Below are positions 1 to 6,521 of a stretch of DNA of 7,630 nucleotides, piece after piece (the stretch's first letter is position 1; the number at the start of each line of letters is the position of its first letter). The position numbers and the translations under genes were made by a program. The notes under the pieces were generated by a model. It was not told the origin of the DNA. It made no database searches and saw nothing but the letters and a program-made list of their open reading frames with translations. Source of the stretch: an uncultured Lactobacillus sp. (lineage in GTDB: Bacteria; Bacillota; Bacilli; Lactobacillales; Lactobacillaceae); NCBI GenBank assembly GCA_947252915.1, contig CAMXWI010000035.1, forward strand, positions 1 through 7,630. The letters are read 5' to 3'.

Positions 1-27
1 GGGCTCGGAGATGTGTATAAGAGACAG
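1..27. other. Nextera sequencing adapter remnant (non-genomic)
   Basis: The first 27 bases match the 3' part of the Illumina Nextera Read 2 transposase adapter. The last 19 of them (positions 9-27) are the Tn5 mosaic end, ATGTGTATAAGAGACAG preceded by AG. Genomic sequence appears to begin at position 28. This is an untrimmed adapter at a contig end, not a natural transposon end: there is no transposase and no second end. The match is from memory of the published adapter sequence and is exact over its full visible length. Confidence 0.96.
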
Positions 28-321
28 CCCTTGGTCACCATATGTAATATGAATAATTGCTTCTTTATGTTTACGAATTACATCCAATAAATTCAGTAAG
101 TGTTGCTGGAGATTAGTAGAGCCATCCCGTTCCGCTAACAGGGTCCCCCATTGCTGAAGATAAAAACTGATACATTGGTATTTATCTGAAAAATAGTAAT
201 AAAAAGTCTGACGCTCGACTTGGGCGTGTGAGGCAATGTCTTTTACTGAAACGGACTCAAAATACTTTGTCTCGCTGAGGTCAAAGGCACTACGGCCTAG
301 TAGATTTTTTGTCGATTTCAT
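28..321 (-). CDS. TetR/AcrR-family transcriptional regulator, C-terminal part missing
   Basis: Ninety-eight codons are visible from an ATG at 321 down to the adapter junction; the usual family length is about 180-200 aa. The N-terminal DNA-binding domain is recognisable. SVKDIASHA forms the first part of the helix-turn-helix (residues 23-33), and VERQTFYYYFSDKY (35-48) is the recognition helix plus the conserved Y-x-x-F-x-x-K that follows it. The 'RQTFYYxF-DKY' form is typical of the DhaS-like TetR group common in lactobacilli. The ligand-binding domain that would show the inducer is lost. The start is supported by a GGAG 7 nt upstream of the ATG. The gene lies 50 bp downstream of the tRNA-Glu terminator, on the same strand. 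By family it should be a cytoplasmic dimeric repressor; its target is unknown. The frame stays open through the adapter, which has no biological meaning. Confidence 0.88.
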
Positions 322-324
322 TGA

Positions 325-344
325 TATACTCCTATATTCTCCTA
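325..344 (-). promoter_or_regulatory. Tandem ribosome binding sites before the TetR gene
   Basis: On the minus strand two 10-base units, TAGGAGAATA and TAGGAGTATA, lie head to tail and differ by one base. Each holds a GGAG Shine-Dalgarno core. The downstream core is 7 nt from the ATG at 321 and is the likely working site. The upstream one is about 17 nt from the ATG and has no start codon at a usable distance. No convincing promoter is visible in the 50 bp back to the tRNA terminator, so the TetR promoter is either weak or absent. Confidence 0.6.
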
Positions 345-370
345 AAACTCACAAAATGATGAATTCGTAA

Positions 371-402
371 AAAAAGGCTACTTGCAATAACAAGTAGCCT
401 TT
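371..402 (-). terminator. Rho-independent terminator after tRNA-Glu
   Basis: A perfect 12-bp stem (AAAGGCTACTTG paired with CAAGTAGCCTTT, at 373-384 and 391-402) closes a 6-base loop. Reading on the minus strand, a run of seven T residues overlaps the end of the stem. It starts 6 nt past the tRNA 3' end and would end the tRNA transcript. Any transcript coming through from the MFS gene would stop here too. The opposite strand lacks a matching T tract, so it works in the minus direction. Confidence 0.93.
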
Positions 403-407
403 ACTAA

Positions 408-480
408 TGACCCGTGCGAGATTTGAACTCACGTTACCAGCGTGAAAGGCTGGTGTCTTAACCAACTTGACCAACGGGTC
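408..480 (-). tRNA. tRNA-Glu (anticodon UUC)
   Basis: A 73-nt cloverleaf folds fully. It has a 7-bp acceptor stem (GACCCGT with ACGGGTC), a 3-bp D stem with a GG-containing loop, and a 5-bp anticodon stem (CCAGC/GCTGG). The loop CTTTCAC places the anticodon TTC at 446-444. There is a 4-nt variable loop, and a 5-bp T stem with one G-U pair and a TTCAAAT loop. The discriminator base is A. The 3' CCA is not encoded (TTA follows), so it must be added after transcription. The anticodon reads GAA/GAG, giving glutamate. No intron or mismatch is seen. Confidence 0.96.
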
Positions 481-500
481 AATTCCTCTTGACGTCTATA

Positions 501-528
501 ATAATATCATAGGTCAAAAAAAATACAA
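501..528 (-). promoter_or_regulatory. Probable sigma-A promoter of tRNA-Glu
   Basis: On the minus strand TTGTAT (528-523) and TATTAT (506-501) are separated by 16 bp and look like -35 and -10 boxes. The predicted transcription start is about 14 nt before the mature tRNA 5' end. The -10 region is a repeated TATTATTATA, so the exact hexamer is uncertain. A closer TTGACC (517-512) has no -10 box at suitable spacing. Confidence 0.55.
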
Positions 529-552
529 CCCTTTTTGCCAAATTTTTTGACT

Positions 553-1707
553 TTATTTTGATCGTGTCAAAAAAACTACGTACGCTAAGGTGATCAACAT
601 CATCCCACTGACGGTAATAAATAATACTTCATAATTAAAATAATCGATAATTAATCCACCATATAATGGTCCAATTGCCCGACCAATCGACATTGCAATA
701 TTTGGGAGTCCTTGATAATATCCGGTATCACGTGGGTCAGTTAGCTGATCAACATACGCGGGAACTGCTGGAATTCCAGTCATCTCACCTACCGTTAAAA
801 TCAAAAAGTCAATCACAAACATAGTAAAGTTCCGGGCAAAAATTAGGATGATAAAAGAACTTGCAAAAATCGCAATTCCCCAAATAATCTGTGTACGCAC
901 TTTGATATAACCAGCTAATTGATTGACGATTGGCTGACCAACAATAATAACCCCACCATTGATCGTCCAAAGTAAACTATACGCAAAAAATGGAATATGC
1001 ATATTGGTAATTCGCACTGACATTACCGTTTCCCATAACACATAGCTTAAATATACTGTCATCAAACACCCACAAAGTGCATATACAATGCGGACACCAC
1101 GTCGATCACCAAGATGGCCTTGTCGATTAATTCTTCGTTGATGGGCCGCTTTTGGTAATGGCACGTTAAAGAATAGTACTGTAATTAATAGAAAAATGGC
1201 ATAAAAGACTGCCGTAGTAATAAACACTTGCACCGGACTAATGGGTAGAAGCACCCCAACCAATAAAGTACCGACAACAACCCCAATATTCATTGCCATA
1301 TAGAGCATATTAAAAACATACCGGGTTGATTTACCCTCGATCTTGGTCCCATATGAATTAATCACCGTAATACTGGACCCATCAGCAAAGCTGATTAAAC
1401 ATAACCAAATGGCAAAAAACGGCCACTGATGGAAAAAGATCAGTAGAAATGCCGCTCCAGTGGCAAAAATAACTGGAATCACAGCCGCCAAGTATGGATT
1501 CCACCGATCATACAGCACGCCACCTAAATAATTACCCATCATCATACACAGTGACATTACAAACATAACAACTCCGGCAATCGTCATTGATTCACCCAAA
1601 TATTCATGCATATAGACAGTCGTTAGGGGCCATAGTAGAGCGGCTCCCGTATTGTTAAATAGGCTGGCTGCCACAACCCACCTTAATTGCAGCGACTTGG
1701 TTTGCAT
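553..1707 (-). CDS. MFS transporter, multidrug-efflux type (DHA1-like)
   Basis: This is a 384-aa integral membrane protein with about twelve hydrophobic segments in two six-helix halves, joined by a basic central loop rich in Arg (QRRINRQG, near residue 195). The loop between helices 2 and 3 carries GGVLYDRWNP (about 62-71), a recognisable form of the MFS signature G-x-L-x-D-R. A VGEMTGIPA motif in the second half (Glu near 308) resembles the GE-x-x-x-x-P segment of LmrP-like proton/drug antiporters. That supports proton-driven export of small toxic compounds across the cytoplasmic membrane; the substrate is not known. I chose the ATG at 1707 because AAGGAG (1722-1717) lies 9 nt upstream. A TTG two codons earlier is only 3 nt from that site. 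The upstream neighbour is serS, with a terminator between them; tRNA-Glu follows with no terminator in between. A sugar or peptide transporter role cannot be fully excluded. Confidence 0.88.
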   Translation of the reverse strand: MQTKSLQLRWVVAASLFNNTGAALLWPLTTVYMHEYLGESMTIAGVVMFVMSLCMMMGNYLGGVLYDRWNPYLAAVIPVIFATGAAFLLIFFHQWPFFAIWLCLISFADGSSITVINSYGTKIEGKSTRYVFNMLYMAMNIGVVVGTLLVGVLLPISPVQVFITTAVFYAIFLLITVLFFNVPLPKAAHQRRINRQGHLGDRRGVRIVYALCGCLMTVYLSYVLWETVMSVRITNMHIPFFAYSLLWTINGGVIIVGQPIVNQLAGYIKVRTQIIWGIAIFASSFIILIFARNFTMFVIDFLILTVGEMTGIPAVPAYVDQLTDPRDTGYYQGLPNIAMSIGRAIGPLYGGLIIDYFNYEVLFITVSGMMLITLAYVVFLTRSK

Positions 1708-1727
1708 TTTCAATTGCTCCTTAACCT

Positions 1728-1754
1728 AAAAAATGACGCCCACCGGCGCCATTT
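1728..1754 (-). terminator. Rho-independent terminator after serS
   Basis: In minus-strand RNA, AAAUGGCGCC (1754-1745) pairs with GGCGUCAUUU (1740-1731) across a GGUG loop, with one internal G-U pair. A run of six U (1733-1728) follows. Read on the plus strand the G-U becomes an A-C mismatch, so the element points in the minus direction. It lies 65 bp past the serS stop codon. Only 5 nt separate its U tract from the ribosome binding site of the MFS gene. Confidence 0.9.
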
Positions 1755-1791
1755 TATTTATTCGTCCAATAATCAACCGATGATTCACCCT

Positions 1792-1806
1792 TAGTGTATC
1801 ATACTA
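1792..1806. promoter_or_regulatory. Imperfect palindrome with embedded -10-like box (candidate MFS promoter/operator)
   Basis: On the minus strand TAGTATGATACACTA is symmetric at 5 of 7 base pairs and contains TATGAT (1803-1798), a good match to a -10 box. No good -35 box lies 16-18 bp upstream, so promoter activity is doubtful. It is the best candidate control site between serS and the MFS gene. A transcript starting here would still have to pass the terminator at 1728-1754. Confidence 0.25.
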
Positions 1807-1819
1807 GTCTTTTTTGATC

Positions 1820-3127
1820 TTACTTATTCAACTTATTACGAAATGGGACTGCATTTTCTTTTGTAATCTTCTTAACCCCATGCATGTATGGTACCAGAAC
1901 CTCTGGAATGGTAACGGAGCCGTCTGCATTTTGATAATTTTCCAAAATAGCGGCAACCGTCCGTCCAACGGCTAGTCCGGAACCATTCAGTGTATGAACA
2001 TAATGCAGTTTACCATCCGCATCACGGTACTGCGTATGCATCCGCCGAGCCTGGAAGTCAAGACAGTTAGAACAGCTTGAAACTTCACGGTACTTGTTTT
2101 GCGCAGGCATCCAAAGTTCCAAATCATGCGTCATAGAAGCTGTGAAACTCATATCACTGCTGGTCAATGTAATTACGTGGTATGGCAATCCTAACTTTTT
2201 GAGAATATTTTCTGCATTTGCAGTCATCTTCTCTAATTCATCCCATGAATCTTCCGGCTTCGTGTACTTAACCATTTCCACCTTGTTGAATTGGTGCATC
2301 CGAATCAATCCCCGCGTATCACGACCCGCAGCCCCTGCTTCTGAACGGAAACATGGCGTTAATGCAGTAACGTAAACTGGTAATTCCTGTTCTGGAATTA
2401 CATCACCACGATAATAATTAGTTAATGGCACTTCGGCAGTTGGAATCAACGTCATGTCTTCCCCATTAACTTGGTAAACCCCTTCTTTAAACTTCGGGAA
2501 TTGACCGGTTCCGTACATGGATTTTGCATTCACAATATATGGTGGCAGCACTTCAGTGTAGCCATCCTTCATGTGTTCATCCAACATGAAGTTGTAAACG
2601 GCCCGCTCTAATTGCGCACCTAAACCAAGGTAGTAAACAAACCGTGCTCCGGAAACCTTCCGCGCCCGATCAAAGTCCAAGATTCCAAGGTTTTCACCAA
2701 CATCCCAATGATGCTTTGGTTCAAAGTCAAAGTCCCGAACTTGACCAACTTTTCGTAATTCAACCGCACCATCTTCTGTTAAGCTGACCGGAACGTCATC
2801 ATGTGGAACGTTTGGCAACCGTGACATTTTATCGTAGAAGACTTCATCATTAGCTTCTACTTTTTCATCGAGGTCCTTAATTTGGTCACCTAAGTCTCGC
2901 GTTTCCTTAATGGCTTCTTCAGCAGATTCACCATTGCGTTTTGCTTCACCAATCTTCTTAGAAGCTTCATTACGTTGTGCTTTCAGCGCTTCGACTTTTT
3001 GTAATAATTCACGCCGCTTTTGGTCCAGTTCAAGGACTTCATCAATTTCTGCTGCGTCAATTCCCCGGGTTGCCAACTTCTCTTTAAACCAGTCTGGTTG
3101 ACGACGAATCTTCTTAATATCTAACAT
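1820..3127 (-). CDS. serS: Seryl-tRNA synthetase
   Basis: This class II aminoacyl-tRNA synthetase charges tRNA-Ser with serine in the cytoplasm, using ATP. The 435-aa product is close to the usual 420-430. Residues 1-105 form the N-terminal domain with two long charged helices (about 28-100) that make the antiparallel coiled-coil arm gripping tRNA-Ser. The catalytic core follows: TAEVPL (230-235), motif 2 with CFRSEAG (259-265), the REVSSCSNC segment (347-355) of the serine/ATP pocket, and motif 3 GSGLAVGRT (382-390) with its Arg at 389. All key residues are present. The start is the ATG at 3127: it gives the family N-terminus MLDIKxIR and has GGAGG (3139-3135) 7 nt upstream. An in-frame start 13 codons earlier would lie inside the T-box terminator and is rejected. 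Expression is controlled by the T-box leader, and a terminator follows the gene. Confidence 0.98.
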   Translation of the reverse strand: MLDIKKIRRQPDWFKEKLATRGIDAAEIDEVLELDQKRRELLQKVEALKAQRNEASKKIGEAKRNGESAEEAIKETRDLGDQIKDLDEKVEANDEVFYDKMSRLPNVPHDDVPVSLTEDGAVELRKVGQVRDFDFEPKHHWDVGENLGILDFDRARKVSGARFVYYLGLGAQLERAVYNFMLDEHMKDGYTEVLPPYIVNAKSMYGTGQFPKFKEGVYQVNGEDMTLIPTAEVPLTNYYRGDVIPEQELPVYVTALTPCFRSEAGAAGRDTRGLIRMHQFNKVEMVKYTKPEDSWDELEKMTANAENILKKLGLPYHVITLTSSDMSFTASMTHDLELWMPAQNKYREVSSCSNCLDFQARRMHTQYRDADGKLHYVHTLNGSGLAVGRTVAAILENYQNADGSVTIPEVLVPYMHGVKKITKENAVPFRNKLNK

Positions 3128-3143
3128 AACGTTTCCTCCAATC

Positions 3144-3187
3144 AAAAAGAGCCATTTCATCCTCATATTTTGGGACGAAATGGCTCT
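3144..3187 (-). terminator. Conditional terminator of the serS T-box
   Basis: AGAGCCATTTCGTCC (3187-3173) pairs with GGATGAAATGGCTCT (3162-3148) and is followed by a U run (3148-3144). The upstream arm includes CGUCCC, which would instead pair with the T-box region to form the antiterminator when uncharged tRNA-Ser binds. The serS ribosome binding site begins only 4 nt after the U run, so termination fully shuts off serS. Confidence 0.93.
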
Positions 3188-3350
3188 AGTTCCGCGGTAC
3201 CACCCAAGTTTGACAATCTGTCACCCTCGAAATGGATAACGGCCATTAACCGTGCGGCATTACCCGCCCACATTTCATGCACCGGAGTTTCGATCAACAA
3301 CTTTCACCACCCGTTGTCTCTCTAAAGATCTACTTTAAATGCACCTGTGT
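3144..3350 (-). ncRNA. T-box riboswitch (tRNA-Ser-responsive) upstream of serS
   Basis: This leader senses uncharged tRNA-Ser and allows read-through into serS when serine charging is low. The hallmark T-box GGGTGGTACCGCGG lies at 3205-3192. In Stem I, GUGCAU (3344-3339) pairs with a second GUGCAU (3282-3277). AGUA (3334-3331) faces GAA (3291-3289), the loop E motif. A GAUC/GAUC helix lies above it, and the distal ACAAC/GUUGU hairpin carries GGGUGGUGAAA. The 3' side of the specifier loop reads GAAACUCCG, in which UCC (3286-3284) is the serine codon. A 10-bp hairpin with one bulge (3265-3256 with 3244-3234) and a small hairpin (3223-3211, Stem III) follow. The competing terminator is annotated separately. 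Identity is certain; the specifier assignment is my inference from the loop E position and the downstream gene. Confidence 0.96.
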
Positions 3351-3365
3351 TTATTAATCATGCTA

Positions 3366-3394
3366 ATCATATTACATTAAATTTAAATTAGCAA
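3366..3394 (-). promoter_or_regulatory. serS: Sigma-A promoter of the T-box-serS transcript
   Basis: On the minus strand TTGCTA (3394-3389) and TATGAT (3371-3366) are separated by exactly 17 bp, a good match to vegetative -35 and -10 boxes. The predicted start is near 3359, just ahead of Stem I of the T-box, which gives a leader of about 230 nt. The -35 box begins 3 bp after the sbcC stop codon, and no terminator separates sbcC from it. Confidence 0.8.
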
Positions 3395-3397
3395 TCC

Positions 3398-6300
3398 CTA
3401 ATTTTCAAGACTGGAAATTTCTTGTCGATATTCAACATGACTCACACCATTGCGTGAAATCACCCGCAGTTGGTTGGGAATTTGATTTTCTAATTCAGTT
3501 ACGTGACTGATAATGCCGATCATCTGATAGCCTTTAATGGACTGTAAAGCATTCATTGCCTGCTCCAAAGCTTCTTGGTCTAGTGATCCAAAGCCCTCAT
3601 CAATAAATAGTGTTTCCACTTTAATACCGCCACTACGTTCTTGAATGACTTCGCCCAGTCCCAGAGCTAATGCCAATGACGCAATAAAACTTTCTCCGCC
3701 AGAAAGAGTCCGGACACTGCGTTCTTGGCCTGCATTATCATCATAAACGTTAATTTCAAGACCGCTCCACTTCGTTCCGTTGCCCCTTACGGCTTCATCG
3801 CTGAGTTTAAAAGCATAACGCCCATTCGTCAGTTTTGCTAGCCGTTCATTTGCTACCTGCAGCACCTCTGTCAGATAACTTTGCAGTACATACCGTTCTA
3901 AACTAAGTTTATTATCAGTGTTCCCGTTCATCACGTCGCTAACGGTCTGCAAATCTTGGACTCGCTTCAATTCCGAATTTTGTTGGCGATTAATTTTCAC
4001 GACTTGATCGTGAATCTTTACAATGTTTTGTAATTCACTACTAAGTTGACCACTCCGTCGTTGCAATTCTGCTAATCGTCGCTGTTCTTCAGCTAACTCC
4101 TGACTAGTTTGTTCAACATCGGGCCTTGATTGTGTACCAATTTGCTTGTTCAGACGTTGAATAAGCGCTTGGAGGCGGGTTTGTTTCGTTTGATAATCCT
4201 GCAAACGACTTTGTAAAGTCGTCAACTCATTGAGATGCTCACCAGCCCAAGGCCAAAAACTATCATCCAATTCTGGAGAATAATCTACTAACTGCTGTTG
4301 TAGTTTTTTGTGACTCTCCGTTACCTGTTTTTGGAGCGTTTGAACTAATTGATTTAGTCTCGTTAGTTCTTGTTGATTATTCGTCACTCGTTCTGATAAC
4401 ATCGCTTGTTTACGTTGCACCTTTTGTTGGTGCTGTTGGAACTGATCAATTTGTGCTTGCCATTCGTCTACCTGGGTCTTCGCACTCTTGGCATCCGCAT
4501 ATTCAGTTTGTAAATCATCGGCGACGGCTTGATAGGTAGCTCGATCAGTCGTTAATTGCATCTGTAGTTCGTCTAACTCTTTTTGACCTTCTGTAAATTG
4601 TTGCTGTTCTTCCGTTTGGCGTTGCTTCAAATCAGACTGTGCTATTAGTAATTCTTGTGTTTGCCGTTTCTCATTTATTAAATCTTGCCGCAATTTATTA
4701 ACAGTTTCCGAAAAGTCCCGGACTTTTTCCGTTGCCCCATCAATCGTCTTCAAATCAACATTCATTAATTTACTTAACTGTACTAATAATTCGTTGATAG
4801 TAGCCATTTCTTCATTAACTTGATGTTTTTGATCATCAAACTGCGATTTTTTAGCTGCCTGTTCCCTTTGTAATTGATTTAATCGTTGATTAGCAGCTTC
4901 AACTTCGTCATTTAACACCACGCGATCACCTTTCGGCAAAGGTGCAGGATGGGGATGATCAGTTGCCCCACAAACTGGGCATGGCGAGCCCGGTTTCAAT
5001 TGATGAACCAGTCGTGCAATCTCCCCACGTGCATACGCATCTTTCAAATCATCGTAAGTCGTTTGTGCCTGGCCAATTAATTGTTGCTGCTGATCTAACC
5101 ACTTCTGTAAAGACTGCTGCTGTTTAGATAATTCATTTGATTTACGCTGGTGGCTTTGAATATCCGCAACTATTTCCTGAAGTTTTTGCAGCTGATGTCG
5201 CTGCGTTTCAAAGTTTAATTCATGATCGTGGACGTCATTTAACTGGTCCAGTTCATCCGTAACCTTTTGCAAACGCTGCTGGGTTAACTCTAGCTTTGAT
5301 TTCTGACTTGCCACTAATTGTCGTTGTTCATTGACCTGCTTATCTCCAGTTTGAACGGCCTGTTTAAGCTGATCGCGGCGCATATATTGTGGTAATTGGT
5401 TTTCTAAAACATTTTTTCGTTCCTGTAGCTTTTGAATTGTTTCGCTCCGCTGTTTCAGTTGCTCCACAACTGTATCAACCTTTTTTTGATCAATACATAG
5501 CTTTCTTATTTCAGCTTGTTTATCAGTTATCAGCTGCTGATTTTCTGCCAGCTTGGTACGTAAACTTTGATAGTTTAAGTATTCCGCTTGGTGTTCCTGA
5601 TACCAAGTTAGCCGTTCAATGATTTGGCGCCACTGATTAATTTGTGGCGCCTGTTCTTGCAAATTCAGGAGATCCGCATCCGCTTCCTTTTTTTCATCCA
5701 TTGCCTGTACTAAAGCATGCTGGTTGGTTAATTGTTGATTCAGTTGATTTGTCACTAATTGCTGCCTGGTTATTTCCTGGGAAATATTTTCAATATCACT
5801 TTGTCGATCTTTAATTTGCTCTTCCACCTGGCTTAACCACTCAGCCGTTGATTGATCACCATTAACATCTGCTAAGTTTGCCTTTGTAACTGACAGTTTA
5901 TCTAATGTTTGCTTATAGGTCTGTTGCTGTTCAGTGAGTTGGTTTTTGAGCGTTGCTGCCCACTGTTCATAGAAGTGCGTATTAAAAAGATCACGTAATA
6001 ATGTTTCTTTATCAGAACTGCTCGATTCTAGAAATTGGCGAAACTTTCCCTGCGGTAAAAGCACTATTTGCTTAAACTGATCTCGGGTTAAATTCAACAA
6101 CTGTTCAATAAATTGATTAGCCGGACCAATTTTACTAATTTCATTTGGTTCCGGATTCTCCAACGGATAGATTAAACTAACCTTTGTTCCGTGTTCTACT
6201 AACTTATTACCACGCCCCATAATTGTTTGTTTAGGTTGGCGAGTAATTTGATAAGTTTGTCCTTTATGGATAAATGTAAAAGTAACGCGCGTTTCTTGAT

Positions 6301-6520
6301 TGTTTGGTGCAAAATCCGAGCGCAGTGCTGCCGCATCACGGTCTTGATCATTCGTAGTTTGCCCAAAAAGCGCGTAACACATTGCATCAAAAATTGTGGT
6401 TTTACCACTTCCGGTATTGCCGCTTACCAAAAAGACTGTTGTTCCCGTTAACTTTTGAAAATCAATTACTTCATCTTTATAAGGACCAAAATATTGAAGA
6501 TGTAGTTTTAATGGTCGCAT
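3398..6520 (-). CDS. sbcC: SbcC, ATPase subunit of the SbcCD nuclease
   Basis: SbcC is the Rad50-like SMC-family ATPase that works with SbcD to open and cut DNA hairpins and process double-strand-break ends or protein-blocked ends. The 1040-aa product has the full family layout. An N-terminal ATPase half carries Walker A GNTGSGKT (34-41) and a Q-loop LLPQGKF (Gln157). A first coiled coil runs from about 175 to 500. The zinc hook CPVC (Cys514, Cys517), which joins two SbcC molecules, sits at the exact middle. A second coiled coil runs from about 530 to 890. The C-terminal ATPase half carries the signature LSGGES (939-944), Walker B TLFIDE (970-975), D-loop GSLD (978-981) and a switch His (1006). 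The coiled coils are very rich in Gln. All catalytic residues are present, so it should be active. The start ATG has AAAAGGAGG 9 nt upstream. It begins one base after the sbcD stop, so the two genes are almost certainly co-transcribed and translationally linked. Confidence 0.98.
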   Translation of the reverse strand: MRPLKLHLQYFGPYKDEVIDFQKLTGTTVFLVSGNTGSGKTTIFDAMCYALFGQTTNDQDRDAAALRSDFAPNNQETRVTFTFIHKGQTYQITRQPKQTIMGRGNKLVEHGTKVSLIYPLENPEPNEISKIGPANQFIEQLLNLTRDQFKQIVLLPQGKFRQFLESSSSDKETLLRDLFNTHFYEQWAATLKNQLTEQQQTYKQTLDKLSVTKANLADVNGDQSTAEWLSQVEEQIKDRQSDIENISQEITRQQLVTNQLNQQLTNQHALVQAMDEKKEADADLLNLQEQAPQINQWRQIIERLTWYQEHQAEYLNYQSLRTKLAENQQLITDKQAEIRKLCIDQKKVDTVVEQLKQRSETIQKLQERKNVLENQLPQYMRRDQLKQAVQTGDKQVNEQRQLVASQKSKLELTQQRLQKVTDELDQLNDVHDHELNFETQRHQLQKLQEIVADIQSHQRKSNELSKQQQSLQKWLDQQQQLIGQAQTTYDDLKDAYARGEIARLVHQLKPGSPCPVCGATDHPHPAPLPKGDRVVLNDEVEAANQRLNQLQREQAAKKSQFDDQKHQVNEEMATINELLVQLSKLMNVDLKTIDGATEKVRDFSETVNKLRQDLINEKRQTQELLIAQSDLKQRQTEEQQQFTEGQKELDELQMQLTTDRATYQAVADDLQTEYADAKSAKTQVDEWQAQIDQFQQHQQKVQRKQAMLSERVTNNQQELTRLNQLVQTLQKQVTESHKKLQQQLVDYSPELDDSFWPWAGEHLNELTTLQSRLQDYQTKQTRLQALIQRLNKQIGTQSRPDVEQTSQELAEEQRRLAELQRRSGQLSSELQNIVKIHDQVVKINRQQNSELKRVQDLQTVSDVMNGNTDNKLSLERYVLQSYLTEVLQVANERLAKLTNGRYAFKLSDEAVRGNGTKWSGLEINVYDDNAGQERSVRTLSGGESFIASLALALGLGEVIQERSGGIKVETLFIDEGFGSLDQEALEQAMNALQSIKGYQMIGIISHVTELENQIPNQLRVISRNGVSHVEYRQEISSLEN

Positions 6521-6521
6521 C

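Noticed and set aside
1..27. Natural Tn5-like transposon end
   Set aside because: The sequence beyond the mosaic end matches the synthetic part of the Nextera adapter, and there is no transposase or target duplication.
408..480. tRNA-Glu as an integration site for a mobile element
   Set aside because: No integrase, no second copy of the tRNA 3' end and no change in base composition is seen nearby. The tRNA has its own promoter and terminator, as in a normal chromosomal setting.
543..574. Inverted repeat TTTTTTGAC/GTCAAAAAA around the MFS stop codon as a terminator
   Set aside because: The stem is almost all A-T with a long loop. In the minus direction the hairpin ends in an A run rather than a U run, so it does not fit an intrinsic terminator.
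2094..2375. 93-codon open frame on the plus strand inside serS
   Set aside because: It is antisense to a conserved synthetase core, has no ribosome binding site or recognisable protein features, and its codons mirror the serS reading frame. The shorter plus-strand frame at 2910-3101 is rejected for the same reason.
3128..3166. N-terminal extension of SerRS by 13 residues
   Set aside because: The extra codons are the T-box terminator and the serS ribosome binding site. The family N-terminus MLDIKxIR begins at 3127.
3506..5990. Glutamine-rich stretches of sbcC as a DNA repeat array
   Set aside because: The recurring CTG/TTG-like triplets reflect Gln and Leu codons of the long coiled coils. 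No unit repeats at constant length, so this is protein composition rather than a tandem repeat.
4942..6451. Several 60-77 codon open frames within sbcC (4942-5127, 5389-5622 and 6227-6451 on plus; 6199-6408 on minus)
   Set aside because: All overlap the intact, motif-complete SbcC frame in other frames, have no start signals, and encode low-complexity or unrecognisable peptides.
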